A stretch of 23,319 nucleotides of DNA from a virus: positions 1 to 23,319 of IMG/VR virus record IMGVR_UViG_3300031957_002716. The stretch is one strand, 5' to 3'. Below the pieces are notes generated by a model. The model was not told the origin of the DNA and did not search any database. It saw only the letters and a list, made by a program, of their open reading frames with translations. Shown piece by piece: positions 1 to 6,924 of the stretch. The stretch's first letter is position 1. Each line of letters starts with the position of its first letter. The position numbers and the translations under genes were made by a program.

Positions 1-270
1 TCAGCAGTGGCCAGTTGTCAGTGTCGCTAATTGATCGCTCAAATGGTTTTCGTTCCACCAGAATGCAAACTCGGTCGAGTCCTTGAATATCAACTGCGTC
101 TCGTGCAGCTCCGTCGAGATATTGCCTGCATCGGTCAGCCACTTGTCTCGCCAGATGCTAACCCATACCTCTCCGTCTTCCTGAATCTCCACCTGGATCT
201 CAAGAATATCAGACGGCCTTACGAGTTTTGTTTCCAGCGATACTGGGTCTTCAAATCGAATCAGTTTCAT
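1..270 (-). CDS. Hypothetical small acidic protein
   Basis: An 89-aa protein that I do not recognise. It is acidic and rich in Trp (EVWVSIWRDKW, FAFWWNENH), with no signal peptide, membrane segment or metal motif. The stop codon is the first three bases of the window on the minus strand, so the gene is complete. Its ATG overlaps the stop of the upstream gene in an ATGA arrangement (267-270), which fixes the start and implies translational coupling. It is the most distal visible gene of the leftward early block. Function unknown. Confidence 0.7.
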   Translation of the reverse strand: MKLIRFEDPVSLETKLVRPSDILEIQVEIQEDGEVWVSIWRDKWLTDAGNISTELHETQLIFKDSTEFAFWWNENHLSDQLATLTTGHC

Positions 271-536
271 TTCGTTTCCTCCTTCGGATAGTTGGCTTCC
301 AGCCAGTCGATGGCCGCTTGTTCGTCTGTGGTTGACACAAGATAATCATCCTCTTTCGGGAAGGTTCCGATGTATGCCTTCGGTAACTCTTTCCAGACGC
401 GAGAGATCACCACGAATTTCCTGAGTGATGACGATGAGAACCTAATCGCATCGTTGTATCGCGAGGTGACAACATCGTCGAAGTCGCCCCGCTCCCGCAG
501 GTATTGCCGCAGTCGCGGCATGGTTTCGTTACTCAT
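267..536 (-). CDS. Hypothetical protein with YIGTFP motif
   Basis: An 89-aa protein without a recognisable family. It opens with a basic, Arg-rich helix (MPRLRQYLRERG), has a central Ser-rich segment, and then KAYIGTFPKEDD, followed by a helix ending EANYPKEETK. A similar YLGTFP turn appears in the unknown protein at 1600-1893, so the two may share a small fold, although overall similarity is weak. ATGA overlaps at both ends (267-270 and 533-536) support the frame and start. It belongs to the leftward early operon. Function unknown. Confidence 0.7.
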   Translation of the reverse strand: MSNETMPRLRQYLRERGDFDDVVTSRYNDAIRFSSSSLRKFVVISRVWKELPKAYIGTFPKEDDYLVSTTDEQAAIDWLEANYPKEETK

Positions 537-739
537 ACTCTCTCTTGTTCTTGTTGTAGGTTTGTGAGTTTCTTTCTCAGGCCGTTGAGCAACTTCTGCT
601 GCTCGGCCTCACTCAGTTCAGTCAAAGTTTCAACGCGGCCCTTGCTTACATGCTTGGCAAGCTCACGCTCGTAACCGGGCCTTGCGTGACCGCGTGCAAG
701 CTCTGCTGCGGCGATCAGAAAACGGATCTCTTTAATCAT
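533..739 (-). CDS. Hypothetical helical protein
   Basis: A 68-aa, almost wholly helical, charged protein starting MIKEIRFLIAAAELARG. The C-terminal half (SEAEQQKLLNGLRKKLTNLQ) is amphipathic and could form a coiled coil. A longer reading with upstream starts as far as 922 would run deep into the neighbouring gene. The ATG at 739 instead makes an ATGA overlap with that gene's stop (736-738), so I chose 739. It is small, coupled and phage-like. A DNA- or protein-binding accessory role is only a guess. Confidence 0.65.
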   Translation of the reverse strand: MIKEIRFLIAAAELARGHARPGYERELAKHVSKGRVETLTELSEAEQQKLLNGLRKKLTNLQQEQERV

Positions 740-1254
740 AGCGGTAGTTTGGCCTTTCCGTGTTGGTGGACTCTGTCGGCGTATTGCGGCAGGAACTCTG
801 CGAGCAACCGTCGCTCCGTAGCCCAGTGACTTTCCTTGTAGGTTACCTGGCTCAAGCCTTCGCCCTCGTGGTCCACTCCGAAAAGGTGCACCGGCGCGCC
901 AGGGAACGTCACAAGCGCCCACTCAAGCACAAGCGGCAGAGTAAGGAGCGGGTTCTTATACACGCGCCCATTCTTGCGTTGCTCCTTCATGAAGTTGCGC
1001 CAGAACTGCGGGCCGAGATCGACACCCCTTTTGTTGTAATGGGTCAGCCCGTAGTTATGGGCCGTTTCTTCTCGGAAGCAGTCGTCGTAGTGACACCAAG
1101 CGTCCGTGTTATGCTTGAGGCCAGCGACATTCACGCCAAGGATCGCTGTATACCTGCTCTGAAGCACTGCATCAGCGAATGCCTTGTGATCCAAGTAAGG
1201 CCCGTCAGCAAGGATGATGATCTGCTGGGGACGGAAGATGAATGGGTTACTCAC
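736..1254 (-). CDS. Hypothetical protein, possible DUF115/glycosyltransferase-like fold
   Basis: A 172-aa protein with a GTG start (1252-1254) that overlaps the stop of the small upstream ORF as GTGA. The N-terminus has a strand then a Gly turn (IIILADGPYLDHKAF), a second strand (ILGVNVAGLKHNTDAWCHYD) with an aspartate in a likely active-site position, and late on LVTFPGAPVHLFGVDHEGEG. That layout of alternating strands and a G-x-D turn resembles DUF115/MAF-type nucleotide-sugar-handling proteins and similar phage-encoded ones. This is a fold-level impression, not a confident assignment. It is coupled to its neighbours by overlapping start and stop codons on both sides. Confidence 0.65.
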   Translation of the reverse strand: MSNPFIFRPQQIIILADGPYLDHKAFADAVLQSRYTAILGVNVAGLKHNTDAWCHYDDCFREETAHNYGLTHYNKRGVDLGPQFWRNFMKEQRKNGRVYKNPLLTLPLVLEWALVTFPGAPVHLFGVDHEGEGLSQVTYKESHWATERRLLAEFLPQYADRVHQHGKAKLPL

Positions 1255-1364
1255 GATAAGCCAAGGATAAAGGTAGAGCCTCCAGAGGTGACGTATTGGA
1301 ACGCCTTCTTTCTTGAGGCGATGAAGTGTGCTGTAAGCGGATTGCGTTTGTAGGTGGCTTTCAT
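1251..1364 (-). CDS. 37-aa micro-protein, translationally coupled
   Basis: A 37-aa ORF starting MKATYKRNPLTAHFIASR and ending ILGLS. It is basic at the N-terminus and contains GGS. The case for a real gene is positional. Its ATG overlaps the stop of the upstream 77-aa gene (ATGA, 1361-1364), and its own stop overlaps the GTG of the next gene (GTGA, 1251-1254). The interval is otherwise unexplained, and every neighbour in this operon is linked the same way. No homologue is recognised. It may exist partly to carry ribosomes across the junction. Confidence 0.6.
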   Translation of the reverse strand: MKATYKRNPLTAHFIASRKKAFQYVTSGGSTFILGLS

Positions 1365-1594
1365 GCTTCTTCCTGTGCTGGGAACTCGCTGTTTAGCGCC
1401 CTCTCGATAGTTTCAGCGACATGCTCCAAGTCTTCCGGGTCAAAGCCGTGAGGGACCTGAATAGAAATCGCAACATCGTTTACCATTACCTCCTTACCTT
1501 TGCGCCAACCGCCGTGCTTTAAGCAGTAGACAAGGCTGTTGTCGGTAGTTCTTTGGAATGGCGTTTCAGGTGTGAAGTTTTTGTTGTTACTCAT
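1361..1594 (-). CDS. Hypothetical protein
   Basis: A 77-aa acidic protein that I do not recognise. The visible outline is an N-terminal polar segment, a Cys-containing central hairpin (LVYCLKHGGWRKGKEVMV), then a C-terminal acidic helix (PEDLEHVAETIERALNSEF). There is no signal peptide or membrane segment. The stop overlaps the ATG of the 37-aa ORF below it. Upstream, five bases separate it from the stop of the next gene. Member of the leftward early operon; function unknown. Confidence 0.65.
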   Translation of the reverse strand: MSNNKNFTPETPFQRTTDNSLVYCLKHGGWRKGKEVMVNDVAISIQVPHGFDPEDLEHVAETIERALNSEFPAQEEA

Positions 1595-1599
1595 GATGT

Positions 1600-1893
1600 T
1601 TAAGCGGCCAGCTTTTCAAATTTCGGCCATTGGATTTGGTTAACGTAAGTCCACGCCCTGCGCTCCAGTTCTGGAAGGATCGAATCAATATCGATAGGCC
1701 GTGGAAAGGTTCCGAGATAGCAGACGATTTCCTGGCCTTCGTATAGATATGCGTGGCCGGACTCGTTGATATATGCGTGGAAGCCCTCTAGATCGCTCCA
1801 GAATGCGCGAGAACGGGCCTTAACCGCGTTTCCGCACTTCCTTATGTTCCGGTACACTTCGACGCCTTCTCGGCTAATTCTGCGCGTTTTCAT
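1600..1893 (-). CDS. Hypothetical basic protein with YLGTFP motif
   Basis: A 97-aa protein starting MKTRRISREGVEVYRNIRK. The reading frame is open back to 1986, but that extension lies inside the upstream gene and is low-complexity (KKPTTTKTTR), so I prefer the ATG at 1893, which overlaps the upstream stop (1874) by 20 bases. The N-terminal third is basic and could contact nucleic acid. The middle (HAYLYEGQEIVCYLGTFPRP) forms likely strands, and the C-terminus is helical with several Trp. It shares the YLGTFP turn with the protein at 267-536. Function unknown. Confidence 0.6.
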   Translation of the reverse strand: MKTRRISREGVEVYRNIRKCGNAVKARSRAFWSDLEGFHAYINESGHAYLYEGQEIVCYLGTFPRPIDIDSILPELERRAWTYVNQIQWPKFEKLAA

Positions 1894-2146
1894 ATTGTGC
1901 TCGCTGTGCTTCAACAAAAAGTTCCCTGATTCTGGCGATCGCGTGGTCTTCGTCGTAGTAGGTTTCTTGCGCTCCGATTTTACCATCGTTAAACGGCATA
2001 ACCGTTGCCGTCATCGGCGTGACAATCACAACGGCAACCCGGATATCTATGCCGAAGAATAGAATATAACGCGGTGGGCTTCCCGGATTCCTGTGGCCAA
2101 CATTATCCAAGTAGGCCTCTAGCAGCTTTGTTCCTCCCCATTTCAT
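1874..2146 (-). CDS. Hypothetical protein
   Basis: A 90-aa protein starting MKWGGTKLLEAYLDNVGHRN. A hydrophobic strand-rich stretch (YILFFGIDIRVAVVIVTP) is followed by an acidic helix ending REELF-like (ARIRELFVEAQRAQYE). The hydrophobic part reads as beta strands of a small soluble domain rather than a clear membrane helix, but a membrane role is not excluded. Upstream in-frame starts up to 2302 are rejected because they overlap the next gene, whereas the ATG at 2146 makes a precise ATGA overlap with it. Function unknown. Confidence 0.6.
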   Translation of the reverse strand: MKWGGTKLLEAYLDNVGHRNPGSPPRYILFFGIDIRVAVVIVTPMTATVMPFNDGKIGAQETYYDEDHAIARIRELFVEAQRAQYENAQN

Positions 2147-2376
2147 GCTCTGATCCTTTCTCTTATCCACAAGACGCCGTATTCCATAGCCGCTTCGCTG
2201 GATACAAACTCGCTCGTATGTCGCAATGTTTCTCCGCGAAGCGTGGTTGCTATGTGGTAAGTGTTCTCCGGGTCGGTTAGCCGTCTGACAAACAGGGAGC
2301 ATTGCGCCTCCGACCAGTCGAGTCTGCGACTCTTGCCTGGCTTGATCGGTTCATGCGGCTTGTGGAAGTCGATCAT
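2143..2376 (-). CDS. Hypothetical protein
   Basis: A 77-aa protein starting MIDFHKPHEPIKPGKSRRLD. The centre (AQCSLFVRRLTDPENTYHI) and the C-terminus (SSEAAMEYGVLWIRERIRA) are predicted helical. An upstream in-frame ATG at 2391 (MGLTS) exists, but the ATG at 2376 overlaps the upstream gene's TGA as ATGA, the junction used across this operon, so I chose it. The C-terminal helix with an A-A-x-x-W pattern is common in small phage early proteins. Family unknown. Confidence 0.6.
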   Translation of the reverse strand: MIDFHKPHEPIKPGKSRRLDWSEAQCSLFVRRLTDPENTYHIATTLRGETLRHTSEFVSSEAAMEYGVLWIRERIRA

Positions 2377-2621
2377 GCTCGTGAGTCCCACCCGTTATGC
2401 TGGAAGACAAGCTGAGTGAACTGGTTTAGCTGCTCCGCCGTAACCCATGTCTTTTCCGCAAGTTGATTCATCCACTTGAGGTATGCCGGGAGGGTGGCGA
2501 CGCGTCGCCATTCGATGTCATAGGTGTAGCCCCCGTCTCGAATGACGAGGGAAACACCCCATTCGTCTTGCGTTACGCGAGGCGGCGGAATGATCTGGCG
2601 ATGTGATTTGTTGTCTCTCAT
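2373..2621 (-). CDS. Hypothetical protein
   Basis: An 82-aa protein directly downstream of the helicase gene (six-base gap), starting MRDNKSHRQIIPPPRV. It contains a predicted two-strand element (WGVSLVIRDGGYTYDIEW) followed by helices rich in Trp and Gln (LNQFTQLVFQHNGW). No motif is recognised. Its position immediately after the helicase gene suggests an early replication-associated or host-takeover accessory. That is inference from position only. Confidence 0.6.
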   Translation of the reverse strand: MRDNKSHRQIIPPPRVTQDEWGVSLVIRDGGYTYDIEWRRVATLPAYLKWMNQLAEKTWVTAEQLNQFTQLVFQHNGWDSRA

Positions 2622-2627
2622 GGTTCG

Positions 2628-3965
2628 TTAGTCTTGGAATTGCATTGCACGGCGAAGGAATGAGCACGGCACCTCGCCAGTTGCTCCGTTGCGATCCTTG
2701 CCGACGATCAGGATTCGTGACGCCATCGGCTCGCTTGGGTCGTCCACGCCATCAGGGTCTTTCGAAAGGAGAATGATGCGGTCGGCGTCTTGCTCGATGC
2801 TGCCGGACTCGCGCAGGTCAGCAACCTTCGGCTTGCGATTTTGCGTCTCTGACTCTCGGTTGAGCTGGCAAAGGACGATCACCGGAATCTTGAGTTCCTT
2901 GGCCATGTTCTTGACGCTGGTGGACATGTAAGCAACCTCCTGCTCACGGGAATAGAACTTAGTGGAGCACCGCAGCAGTTGCAGGTAGTCGATCACCACA
3001 AGCTCAACGTCCTTCCGGCGCTTCATCCGCCGAGCGTGGGCAATGATGTGCTCGAACGGCGTTGAGCTATCCTCAATCCACACCGGAGCAGGCATTAGCG
3101 CCTTGGCCGTTGCAAAGAACCCGTCCAGGTGATGCTGGGAATACGCGCCCTGCCGTAGGCGGTTCATGCTGATGCGATTGCGACCGCAGTAGATCCGGTC
3201 AACCAGAGATCCGGCTGGCATCTCCTTCGAGAACACAAGCACGCGGCGCGGATTCTCGCCCACAGCAAGGCGTTCCACGATGTTCATGGCGAAAGCGGTC
3301 TTGCCCATCGACGGACGCGCGGCAATCACTGTCATCTCGCCGGGGTGCATTCCTCCGGTGAGATCATCAAGGCCCTTGAGGCCGAATGACAAACCGCCGC
3401 CGCTCGTGTCGCCCTTCCGATAACGCTCGTGCGCTTCCTCCTGGCGCTTTATCGCGTCGTTGACGAGTTCGCGCATGATCGGGATATCCTCCAGCGAGTG
3501 GCCAGCCTTCTCCCGAACCTCAAGCGCCATCGTCTCGAACTGATTCAAGCAAGACTCGGCATCTTCGGCGTTCATCACCATGCGGCGGGCTTGCTCGGCA
3601 GCGTAAAGGATTCCGCGCAGCAATGCCTTCTCGCGGACAATGCCGACGTAGTGGTCCACATACGCCGCCGATGGGGCGAACGACAGGATCAGGGCAATCT
3701 CTCCAGGGCCACCCACATAGTCCAACTTGTTGCGGTCGATCAACAGGGTGTTCAGCATGATGAGGTCAATAGGTTTGCCCTCGTCATGAAGCTCGATGAT
3801 GGTTTCAAACAAGAGCCGACGACCAGCGCTGTAGAAGGCACTTGGGGCTAGTTGCAATCTCACCTCGTCGATCACTTCGCCAGGGGCCTGCATCATGGAA
3901 CTCAATACTCCCCGTTCGCCGTCTGGACTGTGGGGGATTTGTAATACGTCTGGTGTTGCTGTCAT
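2628..3965 (-). CDS. dnaB: Replicative DNA helicase, DnaB family
   Basis: A 445-aa replicative helicase of the hexameric DnaB/gp4 RecA-fold class, expected to unwind DNA at the phage fork. Residues 10-130 form the DnaB N-terminal helical domain (hinge with primase or loader). The ATPase core has Walker A ARPSMGKT (216-223), the catalytic Glu in FSKEMP (about 248), Walker B VVIDYLQL (323-330), the Gln sensor CQLNRESE (from 366) and the arginine-finger region GKDRNGATGEV (422-432). Length matches bacterial DnaB (about 450-470 aa). FSKEMP replaces the commoner FSLEMS. Its ATG overlaps the stop of the upstream primosomal gene by four bases, so the two are co-translated. No separate primase is visible in the window. 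Confidence 0.95.
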   Translation of the reverse strand: MTATPDVLQIPHSPDGERGVLSSMMQAPGEVIDEVRLQLAPSAFYSAGRRLLFETIIELHDEGKPIDLIMLNTLLIDRNKLDYVGGPGEIALILSFAPSAAYVDHYVGIVREKALLRGILYAAEQARRMVMNAEDAESCLNQFETMALEVREKAGHSLEDIPIMRELVNDAIKRQEEAHERYRKGDTSGGGLSFGLKGLDDLTGGMHPGEMTVIAARPSMGKTAFAMNIVERLAVGENPRRVLVFSKEMPAGSLVDRIYCGRNRISMNRLRQGAYSQHHLDGFFATAKALMPAPVWIEDSSTPFEHIIAHARRMKRRKDVELVVIDYLQLLRCSTKFYSREQEVAYMSTSVKNMAKELKIPVIVLCQLNRESETQNRKPKVADLRESGSIEQDADRIILLSKDPDGVDDPSEPMASRILIVGKDRNGATGEVPCSFLRRAMQFQD

Positions 3966-4816
3966 GCTCTTGATGTTCTGCGGTAGTAAATGTTTCGAAA
4001 CTCAACGCTGTTCTCTAGGAGGGCGTCGCGTGTTTCCTTGTCGAGTTGTGCCGGTGGAGTGGTGTTGAAGTATTTGCGCCAGAGGTCTTGCCATACATCC
4101 TTCGGAACTGTTCCGCGCTTAGGCTTCTCTGGCTCGGCCGGAGTCGCCCCGTTTCCTTGTCTTGCTGCTATCTCGCCGTGTGAAAGAGAGAAGCTTTTCA
4201 GGTCGCTTCTCCAGTTGCGAATTGGGTTCCCTCTTGTATCCAGCCAGCCTCGTGCGTCTCGGTGATACCACCATGCCTCGGCTACATCCGGATTAACTCC
4301 GACTTGGGGTGAAGATGATCTCGCTTGGTCTAAGCTGATAAGCGGCTCGCCGTGCGCGGGCTCACACACTTGATTTACTTCTTTTACTTGTTTACTTGAT
4401 TCTACTTTGGTTCCTTCGCGGTTCTTTTGTGGTTCCTTCGCGGTTCCTTGGTGGTTCTTTTGTGGTTCCTTACTTTGCGGATTAGCGTTATATTCCCCGT
4501 ATTTTGTGAGTGAAATGGTGATTCCTTCGCGGTTCCTTTTCACGACCACCATTGATTCCTTTTCGAGCAGCACGAGGAACGCGCGAACTTTCTTCGTGGA
4601 CCATCCCCACCGTTCAGCAAGAAACCTCTGGCTGGCATAGAGACTGCCCCGCTCAAGCCTGATACTCTTGTTGCCGATGATGCGTTTCGTGTCCTTCCAT
4701 GCGGCCATGCGTATAAGGTCGAGCCATGCGCATGCCTTGGAGTATTCTCTCTGCTCGGCCCAAAAGTCGTGCTCGAAGAATCCCCGGCTAAGGGTGATGA
4801 AGCCTTTGTTTTCCAT
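3962..4816 (-). CDS. Primosomal / replication initiator protein, DnaD-like
   Basis: A 284-aa protein placed directly upstream of the helicase gene with an ATGA overlap. Residues 1-100 (MENKGFITLSRGFFEHDFW, then SQRFLAERWGWSTKKVRAFL) look like the winged-helix N-terminal domain of phage replisome organisers (DnaD/lambda O class): a recognition helix in WGWSTKKVRAFL, then a wing before KYGEYN. The middle (about 113-140) is low-complexity and contains a duplicated KEPQKN-x-x-GT unit. The C-terminal part (DVAEAWWYHRDARGW to RSDLKSF) resembles the short C-terminal segments of such proteins that contact ssDNA or the helicase. It probably recognises the origin and loads the helicase. No origin was positively located inside the gene. 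Confidence 0.75.
   Translation of the reverse strand: MENKGFITLSRGFFEHDFWAEQREYSKACAWLDLIRMAAWKDTKRIIGNKSIRLERGSLYASQRFLAERWGWSTKKVRAFLVLLEKESMVVVKRNREGITISLTKYGEYNANPQSKEPQKNHQGTAKEPQKNREGTKVESSKQVKEVNQVCEPAHGEPLISLDQARSSSPQVGVNPDVAEAWWYHRDARGWLDTRGNPIRNWRSDLKSFSLSHGEIAARQGNGATPAEPEKPKRGTVPKDVWQDLWRKYFNTTPPAQLDKETRDALLENSVEFRNIYYRRTSRA
4409..4474. repeat. Short imperfect tandem repeats in the replication initiator gene
   Basis: On the plus strand, units of the form GGTTCCTT and GGTTCTTTTG recur about every 15-18 bases. On the minus strand they encode two copies of KEPQKN-(H/R)-(Q/E)-GT. A related NREGIT unit with CGCGGTTCC recurs at about 4531. Lambda O carries its iterons inside the O gene, so an internal iteron-like origin is possible. 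Coding expansion of a flexible linker explains it equally well. Confidence 0.5.
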
Positions 4817-4820
4817 CCCC

Positions 4821-4994
4821 TCATTGCCCTTCCTCGATCTTCTTGATATCAGCCAGGCGATAGCGCAGAAGCCTAGGGCCTACGCGAACGGCGGTCAGTG
4901 TTCCTTTCTTGGTCCAGCGGCGCACGGTTAGCGTGCAGACGCCGAGCCTTTCAGAAACCTCTTTGGTGCTTAGTAGTCTGTTCTCTGTTTTCAT
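4821..4994 (-). CDS. AlpA/excisionase-type HTH DNA-binding protein
   Basis: A 57-aa protein starting MKTENRLLSTKEVSERLGV and ending KKIEEGQ. The order LLSTKEVSERLGV, then TVRRWTKKGTLTAVRVG, then RYRLADIKKIEE is the classic MerR-like winged HTH of the excisionase/AlpA family (HTH_17): HTH at 8-27, wing at 28-45. Such proteins act as transcription activators or recombination directionality factors. With no integrase in view, a regulatory or origin-binding role is more likely than excision. It is the first gene of the replication operon, four bases upstream of the initiator gene, and follows the ACCGTGTTGCG promoter. Confidence 0.8.
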   Translation of the reverse strand: MKTENRLLSTKEVSERLGVCTLTVRRWTKKGTLTAVRVGPRLLRYRLADIKKIEEGQ

Positions 4995-5001
4995 TGATAG
5001 G

Positions 5002-5018
5002 CTCTATAGTTATTAGAG
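5002..5018. promoter_or_regulatory. Inverted repeat at the predicted start of the replication operon
   Basis: CTCTATAGTTATTAGAG has 5-base arms (CTCTA/TAGAG) around a 7-base centre. It lies 8-24 bases downstream of the predicted -10 TACACT, over the expected transcription start, and upstream of the small HTH gene. That is a typical place for an autoregulatory operator. The arms are short, so confidence is modest. Confidence 0.35.
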
Positions 5019-5025
5019 TAACAGG

Positions 5026-5060
5026 AGTGTAATTTAGGGTTCTAGGTGGCGCAACACGGT
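5026..5060 (-). promoter_or_regulatory. Leftward promoter with ACCGTGTTGCG element
   Basis: Read on the minus strand, the 11-mer ACCGTGTTGCG (5060-5050) supplies a TTGCGC -35 (5054-5049). A 17-base spacer leads to TACACT (5031-5026) as the -10. The element starts six bases after the stop of the upstream gene and drives the HTH, initiator and helicase genes. The same 11-mer heads three rightward units. Unlike those, this one leaves a leader of about 25 bases before the ATG at 4994. Confidence 0.6.
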
Positions 5061-5066
5061 TGCTAT

Positions 5067-5414
5067 CTACGCCGCTTCCTCGTCTTCAAGAAGCCCTGCC
5101 ATTTGCTCAAGCAGTGAGTCCACTTCCGCCAGCGGCGCCTCGGCTTCTTCCGGCGTCTCGGCCATCTCAACTTGGCGGTATAGCTCGTAAGAGATCTGGA
5201 ACGCATCCATCAGGATTCCGCCCTCGCTATGCTCGATCTCCAGCGTTCCCGGCTCCATCTCCATCATGACGAAAGCGATGGCCATCTGAGCATTGTTAGC
5301 GCACATCGTAGCGCGGTAAGCATTGCACGTGATCGGGTCGATGAACTGAATGCGCCAATAGCGCATGCACTCCGGCCCCATGTCTCTAAGCAGGTTGTGA
5401 AAGTGGGTTTCCAT
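5067..5414 (-). CDS. Hypothetical acidic protein
   Basis: A 115-aa protein starting METHFHNLLRDMGPECMRYW. It contains a Met-rich helical centre (AQMAIAFVMMEMEPG) and a very acidic C-terminal tail (ETPEEAEAPLAEVDSLLEQ... ending LLEDEEAA). The frame is open to an ATG at 5444 (MTRTCNQSK), which would overlap the upstream gene by 59 bases; starting at 5414 the overlap is 29. The true start is uncertain. The acidic tail could mimic DNA or bind a basic partner, but no family is recognised. The replication-block promoter lies just after its stop. Confidence 0.6.
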   Translation of the reverse strand: METHFHNLLRDMGPECMRYWRIQFIDPITCNAYRATMCANNAQMAIAFVMMEMEPGTLEIEHSEGGILMDAFQISYELYRQVEMAETPEEAEAPLAEVDSLLEQMAGLLEDEEAA

Positions 5415-5694
5415 TATCTTCGATTGGTTGCAGGTTCGGGTCATGGTTCAGGTTCTTGAGCAGGCGTGTCTTGAAACGCCCTTCTCCGAGCTTCACGTTG
5501 GCGATTGGCTCGCCGGTGACTGAGGCGGGTTCCAGGGAGTGAATGAAGCCGTGATACTCTCCGGTTTCGTCTGTCCACCAGACCGGGTCGCCTGGCTTAA
5601 GGCTTGCGTGTGTCGGCGCGCAAGTGATCGGCCCTGGTCGCGCATCCGGTTCTTCTTCCCGGCCTTCGGGCAGGATGATTCGCGGTGTGCTCAT
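5386..5694 (-). CDS. Hypothetical SH3/KOW-like small protein
   Basis: A 102-aa protein starting MSTPRIILPEGREEEPDARP. The centre (LKPGDPVWWTDETGEYHGFIHSL, then ANVKLGEGRFKTRLLKNL) reads as a five-strand barrel with a G-D-P-V-x-W opening, reminiscent of KOW/SH3-like or Tudor-like domains found in many small phage proteins. The flanks are polar and probably disordered. It sits between two unknowns in the leftward operon, one base from the stop of the upstream gene. No biochemical role can be assigned. Confidence 0.6.
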   Translation of the reverse strand: MSTPRIILPEGREEEPDARPGPITCAPTHASLKPGDPVWWTDETGEYHGFIHSLEPASVTGEPIANVKLGEGRFKTRLLKNLNHDPNLQPIEDNGNPLSQPA

Positions 5695-5695
5695 G

Positions 5696-6043
5696 CTATG
5701 CTCTCGCCTCCTTCACGGTCATAGGTGAATCGCTGCGTCTCTGTGCCTGGATCCGCGCCTTGGTATCTTCTCCGCTAAACGGGTCCATGCCGTGTGAATC
5801 GCGCCAGAGATAGACGCTGGAGAGATCGCCAACGAGCGTATAGAGAATGCCGCCGCGTTCCATGTCTCGAATCACATTGCCGAGCCACTTGATCTGCCCT
5901 GGCTGCGTGATGTTCTCGCCCTTCTTCTCATCGAACTTGATAAGCTCGTAAGGCCCTGCCAACGGTCGGAAGTCGTTGAACATGTTCTCTCTCGTCTTCT
6001 TCGAAACGAGCCGATCTTTGATATATTGGATGCTGTGTTGCAT
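5696..6043 (-). CDS. Hypothetical protein
   Basis: A 115-aa protein starting MQHSIQYIKDRLVSKKTREN. It contains a basic first helix, a central Gly- and Lys-rich region (IKFDEKKGENITQPGQIKWL) and a mixed C-terminus (LVGDLSSVYLWRDSHGMD). There is no signal peptide or TM segment. It lies directly downstream of the recombination exonuclease gene (5-base gap), so it may act with the recombination or replication genes. That is positional inference only. Confidence 0.6.
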   Translation of the reverse strand: MQHSIQYIKDRLVSKKTRENMFNDFRPLAGPYELIKFDEKKGENITQPGQIKWLGNVIRDMERGGILYTLVGDLSSVYLWRDSHGMDPFSGEDTKARIQAQRRSDSPMTVKEARA

Positions 6044-6048
6044 GAGGT

Positions 6049-6924
6049 TTAGAAAGGGCTGCCGATTGCAATCTTCTCTTCTTGGAAGGCCAACCAGTGA
6101 TTGCTCTTAGCGGCTTCGCAGAAGGCTTTCAGTCGGCGGTCGTATTCCGGTTGAGCTGTCAATAGAGACGGCGTGGAATCCGGCTCGCGATCCAGTGCGG
6201 TGAGGCGCGCGATAAACGGTGCGCTCGTTGCGCTGGCGCTTGCTGCCCACGGCCCATTGATCCAGCAGAAAACGAACGTCGGAATCAGTTTGCCGGTAAT
6301 CATCCGGTGGACCTCGGCGTAGTGCCGTGCGCCAATGTCATAGCCAAGGTTTCGAATCTGGCGCTTGAGTCTGTATTCATCGGAAACCGGCGTGCTGGTC
6401 GTCTTCACGTCCAGCAACCAGTCGCCAGAGTCAGGCAACCAATCGACGCGAGACTTGCACCAGACGCCGTTGACTTCATCCCAGGCCAGTCCTGAGACTT
6501 CGGCCCGCCCTGGCTTCTGTAGGATGCGTGAGGCTTGCTTGTGCTCATGCACGGCGTCACGGGCAAACGCGGCCTTGTCGAGAATCGCTTGAGTCACAAC
6601 CGCCATTTCGGGGTGCGCCTCCTTGATCTTCTCGGCACCCTTGCCAAGCGTTGCCGTGGTCACCTTGATTGCCCATGAGTCGAGATCGGCGAACGCTTTC
6701 GGTTCCAGCACCGCCTTGTGTAAAGCCGTGCCTTGCTCGAAGCAGTGTTTCACGCCCTTGTATTCGCTGCGCAACTCGTGGAGCATTTGCAGCGGAGTCG
6801 GTTGCTTGAGCGTGCTGGCGTTAATGGCCGGGACCTGCCGGTATGCAGACTCACAGAACGAATGGTAACCGGTGCCGTAGGTGGCCAGCTCCTTGTCTGG
6901 AGCAAAGTATGGCTCAAAGGTCAT
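6049..6924 (-). CDS. PD-(D/E)XK exonuclease, RecE/DUF3799-like
   Basis: A 291-aa nuclease resembling the RecE-type PD-(D/E)XK exonucleases that chew 5' ends to give 3' ssDNA for annealing. Visible hallmarks are GTALHKAVLEP (65-75, with His69), AEVSG (Glu142), CKSRVDW (Asp161), LLDVKTT (Asp172, Lys174) and QIRNLGYDIGARHY (189-202), in the order expected for E-D-(D-x-K)-(Q/Y). I chose the ATG at 6924, which overlaps the ERF gene's stop as ATGA, rather than the longer reading from 6954. The gene is co-translated with the ERF annealing protein, matching the usual exonuclease/annealase pairs of phages. The catalytic residues appear intact. Confidence 0.85.
   Translation of the reverse strand: MTFEPYFAPDKELATYGTGYHSFCESAYRQVPAINASTLKQPTPLQMLHELRSEYKGVKHCFEQGTALHKAVLEPKAFADLDSWAIKVTTATLGKGAEKIKEAHPEMAVVTQAILDKAAFARDAVHEHKQASRILQKPGRAEVSGLAWDEVNGVWCKSRVDWLPDSGDWLLDVKTTSTPVSDEYRLKRQIRNLGYDIGARHYAEVHRMITGKLIPTFVFCWINGPWAASASATSAPFIARLTALDREPDSTPSLLTAQPEYDRRLKAFCEAAKSNHWLAFQEEKIAIGSPF

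Noticed and set aside
760-1353. 197-aa open frame on the plus strand
   Set aside because: It lies opposite a chain of coupled minus-strand genes with overlapping starts and stops. It has no recognisable domain.
4821-4994. Excisionase as evidence for an integrated prophage
   Set aside because: No integrase, attachment site or host gene is visible, and this HTH family includes many plain regulators. Lysogeny is therefore not claimed.
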